DNA from: Novosphingobium sp. 9
Lineage (GTDB): Bacteria; Pseudomonadota; Alphaproteobacteria; Sphingomonadales; Sphingomonadaceae
DNA: 64,000 nucleotides
Reading direction: 5' to 3'
NCBI RefSeq assembly: GCF_025340265.1
Contig: NZ_CP022707.1
Coordinates: forward strand, 2,294,501 to 2,358,500
Positions within the stretch are counted from its first letter, which is position 1, and each line of letters opens with the position of its first letter. Both the position numbers and the translations under genes were made by a program. This document shows, in pieces, positions 30,047-39,627 of this stretch. Below the pieces are notes generated by a model that saw only the letters and a program-made list of their open reading frames with translations, searched no databases and had not been told where the DNA came from.

Positions 30047-31450
30047 GTGCAAGCATTCACTCGCAGCAGGTTCCTGAAGCACGCGCTCGCCTATGCCGCT
30101 CTCGGCAGCACGGTCGCCGGTCCGCTCCTGGCGCCTGTCGCCGCCGTCGCCCAGGCCCAGCAGGACGACGATCAGGACATGCAGCCCGCCGCTTCCGCGC
30201 AGGGCGAGATCGTCATTCCCAGTGACGTGAAGATCTTCGGCAATGACAACCCCAACGTGCGCCGCGCAACCGCCGTGGTGAACGGCGATGTCATCACCGG
30301 CACCGATGTGGACCAGCGCCTCGCGCTGATCGTGGCGGCCAACCAGGGCAAGATCCAGCCCGAGGAAATGAACCGCCTGCGCATGCAGATTCTGCGCAAC
30401 CTGATCGACGAAACGCTCGAGATCCAGGAAGCCAAGGCCAACGACGTCACCGTCGACAAGGCCGACATCGACCAGACCTACAACCGCGTCGCCACCCAGA
30501 ACTTCGGGCAGGACAGCGATGCGATGGATGCATACCTCAAGCGCATCGGCTCCGCCCCCTCCTCGCTCAAGCGCCAGATCGAGGGCGAAATGGCCTGGCA
30601 GCGCCTGCTGCAGCAGAAGGTCGCGCCTTTCGTGAACGTCTCGGAAGACGAAGTGAACGAAGTGATCGCCCGCCTGAAGGCTTCGAAGGGCACGGACGAA
30701 TACCGCATCGGCGAAATCTACCTTTCGGCAAACCCTGATAACGCCGAGCAGGTTCACCAGAACGCCACGCAGATCATGGACCAGCTCAAGAAGGGCGGCA
30801 GCTTCGTCGCCTATGCGCGCCAGTACTCGCAGGCCTCGACGGCAGCAGTCGGCGGCGATCTGGGCTGGATCCACCTCGCCCAGTTGCCGCAGGTCCTGGC
30901 CGATACCGCCAAGACCATGCAGCCCGGCCAGATGGTCGGCCCGGTCGAAGTGCCCGGCGGCTTTGACATCCTCTATCTGATCGACAAGCGCCAGGTGCTC
31001 ACGGCCGACCCGCGCGATGCGGTGCTGGCCCTCAAGCAGATCTCGATCACCTTCCCCAAGGGGACGACCGAGCAGCAGGCCTCGGACAAGGCGAAGACCT
31101 TCTCGGACGCGATCCACACAGCCAAGGGCTGCGGCGCGGTCGACAAGGTGGCCGCTTCGATCGGTGCAACGGTCGTCGCCAACGATCAGGTCAAGGCGCG
31201 CGATCTGCCCGCCTCGCTGCAAGACACCGTGCTCAAGATGCAGGTCGGCGAAGTCTCGCCCCCTTTCGGCTCGTTGCAGGATGGCGTCCGAATGCTGATG
31301 CTCTGCGGTCGTGACGATCCGCAGCAGGCTGACGACGAAGGCCCGAACTTCGAGCAGCTGCAGTCGCAGATGGAAGACGACCGCATCGGCAAGCGTGCGC
31401 AGCTGTACCTGCGCGACCTTCGCCGCGACGCGGTGATCGAGTACAACTGA
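30047..31450 (+). CDS. surA: Periplasmic peptidyl-prolyl isomerase, SurA-like
   Basis: A 467-residue periplasmic chaperone for outer-membrane proteins. It has a GTG start, a signal sequence ending near AAVAQAQ, a SurA N-terminal domain (about residues 70-190), and one parvulin domain (about 195-330) with GGDLGWIHLAQLPQ. E. coli SurA has two parvulin domains; one plus a degenerate second is seen here. It lies 233 bases after lptD and 22 before pdxA, and all four form one likely operon. Confidence 0.9.
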   Translation: MQAFTRSRFLKHALAYAALGSTVAGPLLAPVAAVAQAQQDDDQDMQPAASAQGEIVIPSDVKIFGNDNPNVRRATAVVNGDVITGTDVDQRLALIVAANQGKIQPEEMNRLRMQILRNLIDETLEIQEAKANDVTVDKADIDQTYNRVATQNFGQDSDAMDAYLKRIGSAPSSLKRQIEGEMAWQRLLQQKVAPFVNVSEDEVNEVIARLKASKGTDEYRIGEIYLSANPDNAEQVHQNATQIMDQLKKGGSFVAYARQYSQASTAAVGGDLGWIHLAQLPQVLADTAKTMQPGQMVGPVEVPGGFDILYLIDKRQVLTADPRDAVLALKQISITFPKGTTEQQASDKAKTFSDAIHTAKGCGAVDKVAASIGATVVANDQVKARDLPASLQDTVLKMQVGEVSPPFGSLQDGVRMLMLCGRDDPQQADDEGPNFEQLQSQMEDDRIGKRAQLYLRDLRRDAVIEYN

Positions 31451-31472
31451 GCCGACGAAAGGCGCTGACGCC

Positions 31473-32501
31473 ATGGCAGGAGCACCCTCGCCCGAGCAGC
31501 CCATCGCGGTCTCGCTCGGCGATCCGGCCGGCGTCGGCCCGGAACTGATCGCGGCCGCCTGGGCCGCGCGTGAAGAGCAAGGCCTTGCGCCGTTCTTCGC
31601 GGTAGGCGGCGCCGAAGTGTTGCGCGCCGCCGCGGCCTCGCGCAGGATCGATCTGCCCGTTGTTCTCATCGACAGCCCCGCGCAGGCGCCTGCCGCGTTC
31701 GGCACGGCGCTGCCCGTACTGGGAAGCCTCGACGGAGCCTATCGCCCCGGTAAGCCGGACGAGGACGGGGCTCGCCTCGCCCTCGCCTCTCTCAGCCAAG
31801 CGGCGCGGCTGACCGTTGCCGGTGAGGCTGGTGCGATCGTCACTGGCCCCATCGCCAAGTCACACCTTGCCAAAGTCGGCTTCACCCAGCCGGGCCAGAC
31901 CGAATTCGTGGCCGATGCCAGCGGCGTTGCGCACAGCGATGCGGTGATGATGCTGGCCGGGCCGAACCTGCGCACCGTGCCGCTGACCGTCCACTGCGCG
32001 CTGAGCGAAGTCTTCGCCCGGATCACCCATGACCTTATCCTGCGCCGCACCCGCGTCGTGGCCGCAGCGCTCGCCCGCGATTTCGGCCTTGAGCGCCCGC
32101 GCATCGCCATTACCGGCCTCAACCCGCACGCGGGCGAGGACGGACGCATGGGGCGCGAGGAGATCGAGATCATCGCCCCTGCCATCGCCGCCCTGCGCGC
32201 CGAGGGGCTCGACGTCAGCGGCCCGCGTCCTGCCGACGCCCTGTTCGCCGCACACGAGCGCAAAGGCTACGACGTGGCGCTGTGCATGTACCATGATCAG
32301 GCGCTGATCCCGATCAAGACGCTGGACTTCGACGCGGGCGTTAACGTCACGCTCGGCCTGCCAATCGTGCGGACCTCGCCCGATCACGGCACGGCGTTCG
32401 GCATCGCCGGACAGAACATCGCCAGCCCCGGCGCCATGATCGCGGCACTGCGGATGGCGGGCGAATGCGCCGCCCGTCGCGCCGGAGCGCTCGCCTCGTG
32501 A
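31473..32501 (+). CDS. pdxA: 4-hydroxythreonine-4-phosphate dehydrogenase
   Basis: A 342-residue enzyme in the DXP-dependent vitamin B6 pathway. Metal-binding histidines are in KSHLAKVGF and [11 protein letters not shown]. The opening [13 protein letters not shown] is typical. Its stop overlaps the start of rsmA, as in many Gram-negatives where pdxA, rsmA and surA are linked. Confidence 0.95.
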   Translation: MAGAPSPEQPIAVSLGDPAGVGPELIAAAWAAREEQGLAPFFAVGGAEVLRAAAASRRIDLPVVLIDSPAQAPAAFGTALPVLGSLDGAYRPGKPDEDGARLALASLSQAARLTVAGEAGAIVTGPIAKSHLAKVGFTQPGQTEFVADASGVAHSDAVMMLAGPNLRTVPLTVHCALSEVFARITHDLILRRTRVVAAALARDFGLERPRIAITGLNPHAGEDGRMGREEIEIIAPAIAALRAEGLDVSGPRPADALFAAHERKGYDVALCMYHDQALIPIKTLDFDAGVNVTLGLPIVRTSPDHGTAFGIAGQNIASPGAMIAALRMAGECAARRAGALAS

Positions 32502-33324
32502 CCGCTCCCAAGCTCCCCCCTTGCGCGAAGTCATTGCCAGGCATGGCCTTTCGGCCAGCAAGGCCCTCGGCCAGAACTTCCTGTTCGACGAGCAACTGCT
32601 CGATCGCATCGCCGCTATTCCCGGCAGCCTGAACGGCGCGAACGTCCTTGAGGTCGGCCCTGGCCCCGGTGGCCTGACCCGCGCGCTGCTGCGCGCAGGT
32701 GCGAATGTCACCGCGATCGAGATGGACCGCCGCTGCCTGCCCGCGCTGGCGGAACTGGAAGAGGCCTTCCCCGGCCAGCTTAAAGTGATCGAGGGCGATG
32801 CGATGAAGATCGCGCCCGAAACGCTGTTCGAGGGCCCGTGGCATGTCGTCGCCAACCTGCCCTACAACGTCGGCACCGCGCTGTTCATCGGCTGGCTCGG
32901 CGGCGAGGCGTGGCCCCCGCAGTGGCAATCGCTGACGCTGATGTTCCAGGAGGAAGTCGCCCGGCGCATCGTCGCCGAGCCGGATACTTCCGCCTATGGC
33001 CGCCTTGCCGTGCTGGCACAGTGGCGGTCACATGCGCGTCTGGCGATGAAGGTCCACCGCAGCGCCTTCACGCCGCCGCCCAAGGTGATGTCGGCCATCG
33101 TCCATGTCGTGCCCGGCGACGCGCCCGAAGGCGTTTCGATGCGGGTGCTGGCGCGCGTGACCGAAGCCGCCTTCGGCCAGCGCCGCAAGATGCTGCGCCA
33201 GAGCCTGAAAGGCGTTCCCGGCGCGCTGGAGGCGCTGGAGACGCTCGGCATCGACCCACAGCGCCGCGCCGAGACGCTCTCGGTCACCGAATTCGTCAGC
33301 ATCGCCCGCGTCCTGACGCGCTGA
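32498..33324 (+). CDS. rsmA: 16S rRNA dimethyladenosine transferase, one base missing near start
   Basis: RsmA/KsgA methylates A1518 and A1519 of 16S rRNA. It has the SAM site [13 protein letters not shown] and motif NLPYN. The N-terminus expected for sphingomonads, [17 protein letters not shown], starts at GTG 32498, overlapping the pdxA stop, but the C6 run (32515-32520) would need seven Cs to keep the frame. Without that, the frame begins at TTG 32521. The corrected length is 275 residues. Confidence 0.9.
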
Positions 33325-33400
33325 TCCCGAACGGTTTTACGCAGGACGGATCTCGCCGGGAAGGTCATGTCATCATAGCGATCAAGACAGGGAGACTGCC

Positions 33401-33571
33401 ATGAGCTTCTGGATTGCAATCGGCGCTGGCGCCGCGATCATCAGCGCCGTAGCGCCTGCCTCCGCACCTGCGGACGGCCTTAAGGCCGCCCAGGCGCCCT
33501 CTCCGGCCTACATCGCGCCAGTAAAATCGGCCGCCTCGGATAACCACCTCAGCGTAGATGCCGCACCGTAA
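33401..33571 (+). CDS. Small secreted or anchored peptide, 56 aa
   Basis: ATG 33401 has an excellent ribosome binding site (GGGAG, 7 bases upstream). The peptide has a hydrophobic N-terminus (about residues 3-22, alanine-rich) like a signal sequence, then a proline- and alanine-rich tail ending in VDAAP. I recognise no family. It follows rsmA by 76 bases. Confidence 0.5.
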   Translation: MSFWIAIGAGAAIISAVAPASAPADGLKAAQAPSPAYIAPVKSAASDNHLSVDAAP

Positions 33572-33946
33572 ACACCGAAAGCCGGAGCATTGACGCTCAT
33601 GGCAGTAGACATGCGCGTGGACCAGTGCAGGGTGATGATGATTTCCCGCGGCCAGTATCTTGCCGAACCGGCACCGAACAACGGCAGCGCCCGGTTCTTC
33701 CTCGATCGCTGAGGCTCGCCGCCGCGCGGGAACTTCGCCGCCGTTCAAACGCTGTTTCTTTGGGGAAGCGACGCCTTCCGGGAGATAGCGCCACATGGCC
33801 GGAAACGCTTGCGAGAACCTGTCCCGAAATCCGACACCCTGTGTCGACCCGGTTTACACCCTCATCCCTTCACGCCATCTCTTCTTGCGTAAATTGCGCA
33901 ATTGGCATGGGACTTGCTTCGCAGGCCGGGCAGCAAGAGGATGACG
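33572..33946. other. Intergenic stretch without a gene I can support
   Basis: About 375 bases with ORFs only in shadow frames. No hairpin with a T tract or RNA gene is evident. Confidence 0.5.
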
Positions 33947-34246
33947 ATGCTCCGCAAGATTGCCCGCCTGTTCACGATCAAGACCCGCTGGGAAGCGTGC
34001 ATGATCATCTACGCCTTGGCTCTCGGCGCGACCGAGCGCGGGACCGTCTATATTGCGCGTTTTCCGGGTTTCGGCGGCAAGCTGCTGTTCCTCGCCTGCA
34101 TGGGCTCGGTCGTGCTTGCAGGCGCCAAGGTGTTCGATTGCCTGAAATACGAAAAGGCCGAGCGCGAACGCCTCGCCCCGGCTCCTGCCGCGCTCGCCGG
34201 TAACGACAACGATGCGCGCAGCCGTAAGGACGCCCGCGAAGCCTGA
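33947..34246 (+). CDS. Small membrane protein, unknown function
   Basis: A 99-residue protein with one or two hydrophobic helices at about residues 17-31 and 47-65, then a basic and acidic tail. The opening MLRKIARLFTIKTRWEA matches short alphaproteobacterial membrane proteins I have seen but cannot name. AAGAGG lies 7 bases before ATG 33947; ATG 33941 is possible but too close to that site. Confidence 0.6.
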   Translation: MLRKIARLFTIKTRWEACMIIYALALGATERGTVYIARFPGFGGKLLFLACMGSVVLAGAKVFDCLKYEKAERERLAPAPAALAGNDNDARSRKDAREA

Positions 34247-34284
34247 AGCTGCACAGTTCGCGGGCTGAACCACCTCTATCTGGA

Positions 34285-34655
34285 ACGGTGGGGCGATTCT
34301 GTTGCAAGGCTCGCCCCCAGCCCCTGGAATCCCTTCTGTTACCCGGTGGGTCCAACCGTGTTCTGGCTTTGTAAAGTCAGGCCGTTAGGCCCTAGAATTA
34401 CGCAGCGAGAGCAAGTGCTTCGTTGTCGTTGGCACTTATGAGTTTTGAGCCTTTAACGGGTTACTCAGCCCGGACGAAAACACCGCTTTTGAACACACGT
34501 CGATCCTAGTTCGGCCCCGTCATCACCCCTGCGACAACAGGGAGTCTCCGTGAACGAAGACGGGTGATGGTGGAGCCGCCGGGTACCGCCCCCGGGTCCG
34601 CTGCATCTATTACTCGGCACAATTTATCGTCATAGCCGGTCGAAACCGGCAAGGG
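34285..34655 (-). ncRNA. ssrA: Circularly permuted two-piece tmRNA
   Basis: On the minus strand the 3' acceptor piece comes first: it ends in GGCTCCACCA at 34568, then a 49-base intervening segment (34519-34567) is followed by the coding piece starting GGGGCCGAACTAGGATCGACG at 34518. The tag ORF at 34433-34398 encodes ANDNEALALAA and stops with TAA. The two ends pair as the acceptor stem (GGGGCCG with CGGCTCC region). This permuted form is typical of alphaproteobacteria. tmRNA rescues stalled ribosomes. A hairpin GGGGCGA/TCGCCCC (about 34290-34318) lies near its 3' end. Outer limits are approximate. Confidence 0.93.
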
Positions 34656-34681
34656 TCCATATAGGGAACTCGCGCCAAAAG

Positions 34682-34712
34682 AAAAGGGCGAGACCGCATG
34701 GCCCCGCCCTTC
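34682..34712 (-). terminator. Terminator of mscL
   Basis: On the minus strand the arms AAGGGCGG and CGCCCTT are followed by TTCTTTT, 33 bases after the mscL stop and just upstream of ssrA. Confidence 0.65.
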
Positions 34713-34745
34713 CCTGTTGATGATGCCCGAAGGGGCAGGAAGCGA

Positions 34746-35219
34746 TCAGGCTTCCCCGCGTCCCTTGCGCAGTTCCTCAAGGATTTCCTTGAGCGCTTCG
34801 AGCTGCGGATCGACGGTCGCTGCCGCCGGTGCCGCTGCGGCCTCTTCCGCTTCCTGCTTCTTGGCCGATTCGACCAGCTTGTTGACCGAGCGGACCAGCA
34901 GAAACAGCACGAAGCCGATGATCAGGAAGTTGATCACCTGCGTGATGAACATGCCATAGCCGATCATCGGCACGCCTGCGGTCTTGAGCGCGTCATAGTC
35001 GGTCGCCTTGGACTGCAGTTCCGGCGGGATCGAGCCCAGCAGGATATAGAAGCGCGAAAAATCGATGGTGCCGAAGATCGCGCCGATCACCGGCATGATC
35101 ACGTTTTCGGTCAGCGAGGTCACGATCTTGCCGAAGGCCGCGCCCAGCATCACACCGACCGCCAGATCGAGCACATTGCCGCGCGCAATGAACTTCTTGA
35201 ATTCGTCAAACAGAGCCAC
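34746..35219 (-). CDS. mscL: Large-conductance mechanosensitive channel
   Basis: A 157-residue inner-membrane channel that opens on hypo-osmotic shock. It starts at GTG 35219 with VALFDEFKKFIARGNVLDLA, and the GGGAG site is suitably placed. TM1 follows (residues 16-45), TM2 at about 78-105, and a C-terminal helix bundle. The C-terminal region AAAAPAAATVDPQLEALKEI is longer than in E. coli. Confidence 0.95.
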   Translation of the reverse strand: MALFDEFKKFIARGNVLDLAVGVMLGAAFGKIVTSLTENVIMPVIGAIFGTIDFSRFYILLGSIPPELQSKATDYDALKTAGVPMIGYGMFITQVINFLIIGFVLFLLVRSVNKLVESAKKQEAEEAAAAPAAATVDPQLEALKEILEELRKGRGEA

Positions 35220-35479
35220 GCCGTTTCTCCCCTGGCATGTAATATATGGGCTGATACGGAAACGACCCTGCCACAGCCGCAGGACCGCCTCAATTCTTTG
35301 TTCACTATCGCGCATTGGCCGCAGGCTTGCGGACAGCCCCGCTACATCGAGCCGCGATAGTTACGAAGCATTGCCCGCAGGCAATCCGGCAGCGATCCCG
35401 CTTGAACGCGCCCCGCCGCTTGCTATCTATCGCAGCAGGGATGGGGTTGTTCCCCATTCGAACAAAAGGATTCCTGTTC

Positions 35480-36085
35480 ATGAGCCTGTCCGCTGCCGCC
35501 CGCCGGGGCCGCGTCGTCGTCGTTTCGCTGGCGCTGTTCGCACTCGCCGCCTGCGGCTTCAACTCGGTGCCGACCAAGCAGGAAGCCGCCAAGGCCAAGT
35601 GGGCCGATGTCGAGGCGGCCTTCCAGGAACGCGCCAACCTCGTGCCCAACCTCGCCGCCGTCGCCAAGGGCGCGGCCGAGCAAGAAAAGTCGATCCTCGT
35701 CGGTGTGACCGAGGCGCGCGCCAAGGCCACCTCGATCAACCTCACTGCCGACGATCTGAACGATCCGGCCAAGATGCAGGCCTTCCAGCAGGCGCAGGCG
35801 AACCTGGGCCAGGGCATTTCCCGCCTGCTCGCCAGCGTCGAGGCCTATCCCGACATCAAGTCGAACACCAATTACCAGATGCTCCAGAGCCAGCTTGAGG
35901 GGCAGGAGAACCGCATCCGTATCGCCATCCGCGACTACAACGCCTCGGTTCAGGACTACAACACCACCGTCCGCACTTTCCCGACGATGATTGGCGCGCG
36001 CCTGCGCGGTGCCTCGACGATGGTGCCCTACAAGGCGGTGACGCCGGGTGCCGACGTCGCGCCGAGCCTCGAAGGCAAGATCTGA
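35480..36085 (+). CDS. LemA family lipoprotein
   Basis: A 201-residue LemA protein. The N-terminal helix ends with lipobox LAAC, so it is probably lipid-anchored. The rest is helical with ANLVPNLAAVAKG and NYQMLQSQLEGQENRI. AAAGGA lies 10 bases before ATG. It heads an operon with two TPM-domain genes, a very common genomic pairing. The function of this trio is not established; envelope quality control is suggested. Confidence 0.88.
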   Translation: MSLSAAARRGRVVVVSLALFALAACGFNSVPTKQEAAKAKWADVEAAFQERANLVPNLAAVAKGAAEQEKSILVGVTEARAKATSINLTADDLNDPAKMQAFQQAQANLGQGISRLLASVEAYPDIKSNTNYQMLQSQLEGQENRIRIAIRDYNASVQDYNTTVRTFPTMIGARLRGASTMVPYKAVTPGADVAPSLEGKI

Positions 36086-36089
36086 TCCG

Positions 36090-36950
36090 GTGAAGCACCT
36101 GCGCGCGCTTGCCGCGCTTTTCCTGCTGCTGCTTGTGGGTCTGTCCGCGCCATCGGCGTGGGCAGACGCCGCTGCCAGCGGTCCGCAGTTTCCCAAGCTG
36201 ACCGGCCGCGTCGTCGACGATGCGCATATCCTGCCTGCCGACGAAGTTGCGCGGCTGGACCAGAAGCTGGCCGCGCTCGAACAGCAGTCGAACCGCCAGC
36301 TGGTGGTGGCGACCGTCTCCAGCCTGCAGGGCTACGAGATTTCGGACTATGGCTATCAGCTGGGGCGCAGCTGGGGCATCGGCCAGAAGGGACAGGACAA
36401 CGGGGCCATCCTCCTTGTCGCCCCCAACGAGCGCAAGGTGCGAATCGAGGTCGGCTACGGCATGGAGCCGATCCTTACCGACGGCCTGACCTTCCTCATC
36501 ATCAACCAGCAGATCCTGCCGCGCTTCAAGGCCGGCGACATGCCCGGCGGGATCGAGGCCGGGACCGACGCGCTCATCAAGCAGATGACGCTCCCGCCAG
36601 AGGAAGCGCAGAAGGTCGCCGCACAAGCGCAGAAATCGCATCAGCAGAGCGCTGGCGACGGTGTTTCGCTGGGCACTGTGATCTTCATCCTGTTCATCCT
36701 GTTCTTCGTCGCCCTGCCGATTCTCAACGAGTTGCGCGCTCGTGGCCGCCGCAGCCGCATGGGTGGCGGATTGGGTGGGGGGCCGATCATCTGGATGCCC
36801 CCGCTGGGCGGCTGGGATGACGATGACGATGATCGCGGAGGCGGCGGTTTCGGTGGCTTTGGCGGCGGTGGATTTGGCGGCGGCGATGGTGGCGGCTTCT
36901 CGGGCGGCGGCGGCAGCTTCGGCGGCGGCGGTTCGAGCGGCAGCTGGTAA
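36090..36950 (+). CDS. TPM-domain membrane protein with glycine-rich tail (YgcG-like)
   Basis: A 286-residue protein starting at GTG 36090, 4 bases after lemA. It has a signal peptide ending in AWADA, a TPM domain (about residues 40-165; GRVVDDAHILPADE), a single helix near residues 190-210, and a Gly/Asp-rich tail ending FGGGGSSGSW, a hallmark of YgcG-like proteins. TPM domains resemble those of thylakoid TLP18.3 phosphatase-like proteins; here the activity is unknown. Confidence 0.88.
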   Translation: MKHLRALAALFLLLLVGLSAPSAWADAAASGPQFPKLTGRVVDDAHILPADEVARLDQKLAALEQQSNRQLVVATVSSLQGYEISDYGYQLGRSWGIGQKGQDNGAILLVAPNERKVRIEVGYGMEPILTDGLTFLIINQQILPRFKAGDMPGGIEAGTDALIKQMTLPPEEAQKVAAQAQKSHQQSAGDGVSLGTVIFILFILFFVALPILNELRARGRRSRMGGGLGGGPIIWMPPLGGWDDDDDDRGGGGFGGFGGGGFGGGDGGGFSGGGGSFGGGGSSGSW

Positions 36951-36965
36951 AGGGAACCGGGGGCA

Positions 36966-37661
36966 ATGACCAAGACCACATCCGCGCCATCGCGCCTGAC
37001 CGACGCCGACCGCCAGCGCGTGGCCGACGCAGTCGCCGCGGCCGAACTGAAAAGCTCGGGCGAGATCGTCACGATCCTGGCCGAGCGTTCCGACGGCTAT
37101 ACCGACGTCGCGCTCAGCTGGGCGGCGGGCGTCGCCTTCCTCGCGCTCTGGGGGCTGGCGCTGGCGCCGGACTTCTACTTGCGCCTCTATGACCGGCTGT
37201 TTGCCGACTGGGGCCATGAATGGACCCCGCACTCGGTGCTGATGGTCGCGCTGTTCGTCTGCGGCTTCAAGTTCGCAGGCATGATGCTGATCCAGATGTG
37301 GGCGCCCTTGCGCTACTGGCTGATCCCCGGAGCGGTGAAGAGCGCCCGCGTGCGGGATCGTGCTCTGCGCGCCTTCCGCATTGCCGCCGACCAGCGAACC
37401 GCAGGCAAGACCGGCGTGCTGATCTACCTCTCCATGCGCGAGCACCGCGCCGAGATCGTCGCCGACCGCGCGATCGCCGCCAAAGTAGCCCCAGAAGTCT
37501 GGGGCAGCGCGATGAGCGCCCTGCTCTCGCATGTCCGCGAAGGCCGCGTGGCCGAAGGCATGGCCGTCGCGGTCGAGCAGGTAGGCGATATCCTTGCCCC
37601 GCACTTCCCGCGCGCCGATGACGATATCAACGAACTTCCCGACAGGCTGATCGAAGTATGA
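36966..37661 (+). CDS. TPM-domain membrane protein
   Basis: A 231-residue protein with two hydrophobic segments (about residues 47-68 and 84-108) and a TPM-like C-terminal domain ([21 protein letters not shown]). It follows the first TPM gene by 15 bases and overlaps the Nudix gene by 4. LemA, TPM-1 and TPM-2 form an operon. Confidence 0.82.
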   Translation: MTKTTSAPSRLTDADRQRVADAVAAAELKSSGEIVTILAERSDGYTDVALSWAAGVAFLALWGLALAPDFYLRLYDRLFADWGHEWTPHSVLMVALFVCGFKFAGMMLIQMWAPLRYWLIPGAVKSARVRDRALRAFRIAADQRTAGKTGVLIYLSMREHRAEIVADRAIAAKVAPEVWGSAMSALLSHVREGRVAEGMAVAVEQVGDILAPHFPRADDDINELPDRLIEV

Positions 37662-38221
37662 CCGAAACCAAGCTCCCCCTCGATGCCGAGGTCCCGCGCG
37701 AGACGATGTGGCAGGGCAAGTTCATCGCCGCCTACACGCAGGGGCGTTGGGAATATGTCGGTCGCGCGCGCGGCATTCGCGCTGCGGTGATCCTTGCAGT
37801 GGACGAGGATGAAAGCGGAGAGCGCCACGTCATCCTCGTCGACCAGTATCGCGTGCCACTGGGCCGCCGCTGCCTCGAACTGCCCGCCGGGCTCGTCGGG
37901 GATACGGCAGGCAGCGAGGGTGAGGACGCCGCCAAGGCCGCCGCGCGCGAACTGGAGGAAGAAACCGGCTACCGCGCCGCGCGCATGGAGAACCTGGGCG
38001 AATTCTACTCCTCGCCCGGCATGGTCAGCGAAAGCTTCACCCTGTTCCGCGCCCACGGCCTCGAAAAGGTCGGCGCAGGCGGCGGGGTCGAGGACGAGGA
38101 TATCCGCGTCCACCGCGCCCCCCTCGCCAGCATCAGCCAGACCATCGCCGACTTTCGCGAGGCAGGCTACGCGATGGACGTGAAGCTGCTGATGGCGCTG
38201 GGCGCCGCTCTGCTCGGCTGA
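37658..38221 (+). CDS. Nudix hydrolase, ADP-ribose pyrophosphatase type
   Basis: A 187-residue Nudix enzyme. The box is near canonical: E, seven residues, then RELEEETGY; the leading Gly position has shifted. The lead-in [10 protein letters not shown] is typical of ADP-ribose pyrophosphatases. Substrates may include ADP-ribose or related sugar nucleotides. It is translationally coupled to the TPM gene by a 4-base overlap. Confidence 0.85.
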   Translation: MTETKLPLDAEVPRETMWQGKFIAAYTQGRWEYVGRARGIRAAVILAVDEDESGERHVILVDQYRVPLGRRCLELPAGLVGDTAGSEGEDAAKAAARELEEETGYRAARMENLGEFYSSPGMVSESFTLFRAHGLEKVGAGGGVEDEDIRVHRAPLASISQTIADFREAGYAMDVKLLMALGAALLG

Positions 38222-38226
38222 CGCGC

Positions 38227-38439
38227 TTGGGCACGAAGACCAGTTGGAGCGTCTGCCAGCGCAAGACCCGTTATGCGAGCGAGGCTGACGCCCTCGCCGT
38301 GGCCGAACGCGCGCCCTTCCCCTTGCGCCCCTATCGCTGTGCGCTGTGTCGCCAATACCACCTCACCAGCCGCACCAAGGGTATAAAACTCCCAGCCTTC
38401 GAGGCAGCGCGACGCAATCAGCGAGGCTCCGGAAGCTAG
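38227..38439 (+). CDS. Small Cys-rich protein, possible zinc ribbon
   Basis: A 70-residue ORF starting at TTG 38227, 5 bases after the Nudix stop. It contains a Cys at residue 10 and CALC-RQYHLTS (Cys-x2-Cys then His), like short metal-binding proteins conserved next to Nudix genes in sphingomonads. The start codon is uncertain. Confidence 0.5.
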   Translation: MGTKTSWSVCQRKTRYASEADALAVAERAPFPLRPYRCALCRQYHLTSRTKGIKLPAFEAARRNQRGSGS

Positions 38440-38775
38440 GCGCCCACGGTGGTCGTTTCCAGTCTGGCTTGCCCCGCCAGAGAGCGAACTGACCGAATAT
38501 ATCACCGATCTGCGATGGGTGGTGAGCAACCGTCGCGTTGGCCCACCCCGCTGCGACTCTGCAAGTCTCGTCCCCCCCCGGCAAGCGACAGGGGAATCCG
38601 TCGCGCACCGTTTTGCCCTCCCGCCTGCGGGAAGGCCGAAAGGCTTGGGAACGCAGAGACCTAACCGGACGGGGCCCCAGTGCAACTTCTGTTATGGGTG
38701 GTGAACGGACGGCCTGCTTTAGGGCGCACGTTAGGCTATAGAGGACATCAACTCCCAGCAGATAGGTTGTCCGCC
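38440..38775. other. Intergenic stretch, no supported gene
   Basis: About 335 bases. The motif ATGGGTGGTGA occurs twice (about 38516 and 38694), and there is a C-rich tract. Small ORFs here look random. No RNA gene is recognised. Confidence 0.45.
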
Positions 38776-39408
38776 TTAATATGGATTTGCATTGACGTTA
38801 CCCGGAAGCGATAACCAATGAACTAAATCTGCCCGATATTCTTGGTCCTTTTCGTTTAACGCTGCGAACCCCTGATCCATATCGACATTGAAAAATACTT
38901 CTGCAAAGCGGCCGTTTTCGACACCGTCTTCCAAGAAGAGCTTCATATGAACAACCTCATTATTGATTAATGATGGATTTGAATTGATACCAACAGCGAA
39001 GCATTCAATGCTATTTGCAAAAATCCACCCCTGATCAATTCCATCGCTTTTCTTTTTTAGTATTCTTTGGAGAAAACCCCTTGTTTCTTGTGGCGCTGGG
39101 ATGCCATATTCTTTTGCTAGAAGGCCCAGCAGTCGATCACTTTCGACGCCGCGTGAATGAAGGGTGACAGTTCCCCAAAAGCTGTGGAATGCATTTTCAC
39201 CATCCCCATCGACTTGCTCTCGCCATCCAGAAACCGGGATCGTCGCGCCGAATCCAATAGGCTCATAAGCGGTTGCATCTGCTCGGAAAGCTAGGTGCCA
39301 ACACGCGCTAGCTTCATCATATTCCTTGCCGATAATTTCAAAGGTCATGTCGCACATTGGCGGAAAGCCGTCCCCGACTTCTTCAACATGGCAAAATACA
39401 TAGACCAT
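38776..39408 (-). CDS. Uncharacterised protein in a low-GC island
   Basis: A 210-residue soluble protein, opening MVYVFCHVEEVGDGFPPMCD. No family is recognised. Its GC content is plainly below that of all neighbours, and A/T-ending codons are frequent, so recent transfer is likely. Bacterial immunity proteins of toxin systems often look like this (acidic, tryptophan-containing, no signal), but no partner toxin is nearby. It ends about 150 bases before a terminator of the next gene. Confidence 0.6.
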   Translation of the reverse strand: MVYVFCHVEEVGDGFPPMCDMTFEIIGKEYDEASACWHLAFRADATAYEPIGFGATIPVSGWREQVDGDGENAFHSFWGTVTLHSRGVESDRLLGLLAKEYGIPAPQETRGFLQRILKKKSDGIDQGWIFANSIECFAVGINSNPSLINNEVVHMKLFLEDGVENGRFAEVFFNVDMDQGFAALNEKDQEYRADLVHWLSLPGNVNANPY

Positions 39409-39561
39409 TGGGTTCTCACGCCATTCATTTTGGCTTGGTTCTGTCTGCTTTCAGACCATCGTGCAAGATAGAGAAATGTCTGTAACGGGGCGCTTGCGGA
39501 CACTGCCTCCCTGGTCATTCCTATGAAGCCACAACTGGCGAATGCACATGCAGAAGATGCG

Positions 39562-39599
39562 AAAAGGCCCGCGAAACCATCCGGTTGCGCGGGCCTTTT
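39562..39599 (-). terminator. Terminator of the glycosyltransferase
   Basis: Arms AAAAGGCCCGCG and CGCGGGCCTTTT with a 14-base loop, 28 bases past the stop of the glycosyltransferase gene. Confidence 0.75.
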
Positions 39600-39627
39600 C
39601 GTCAGATGATCGGCAGGGAACGCCGGG

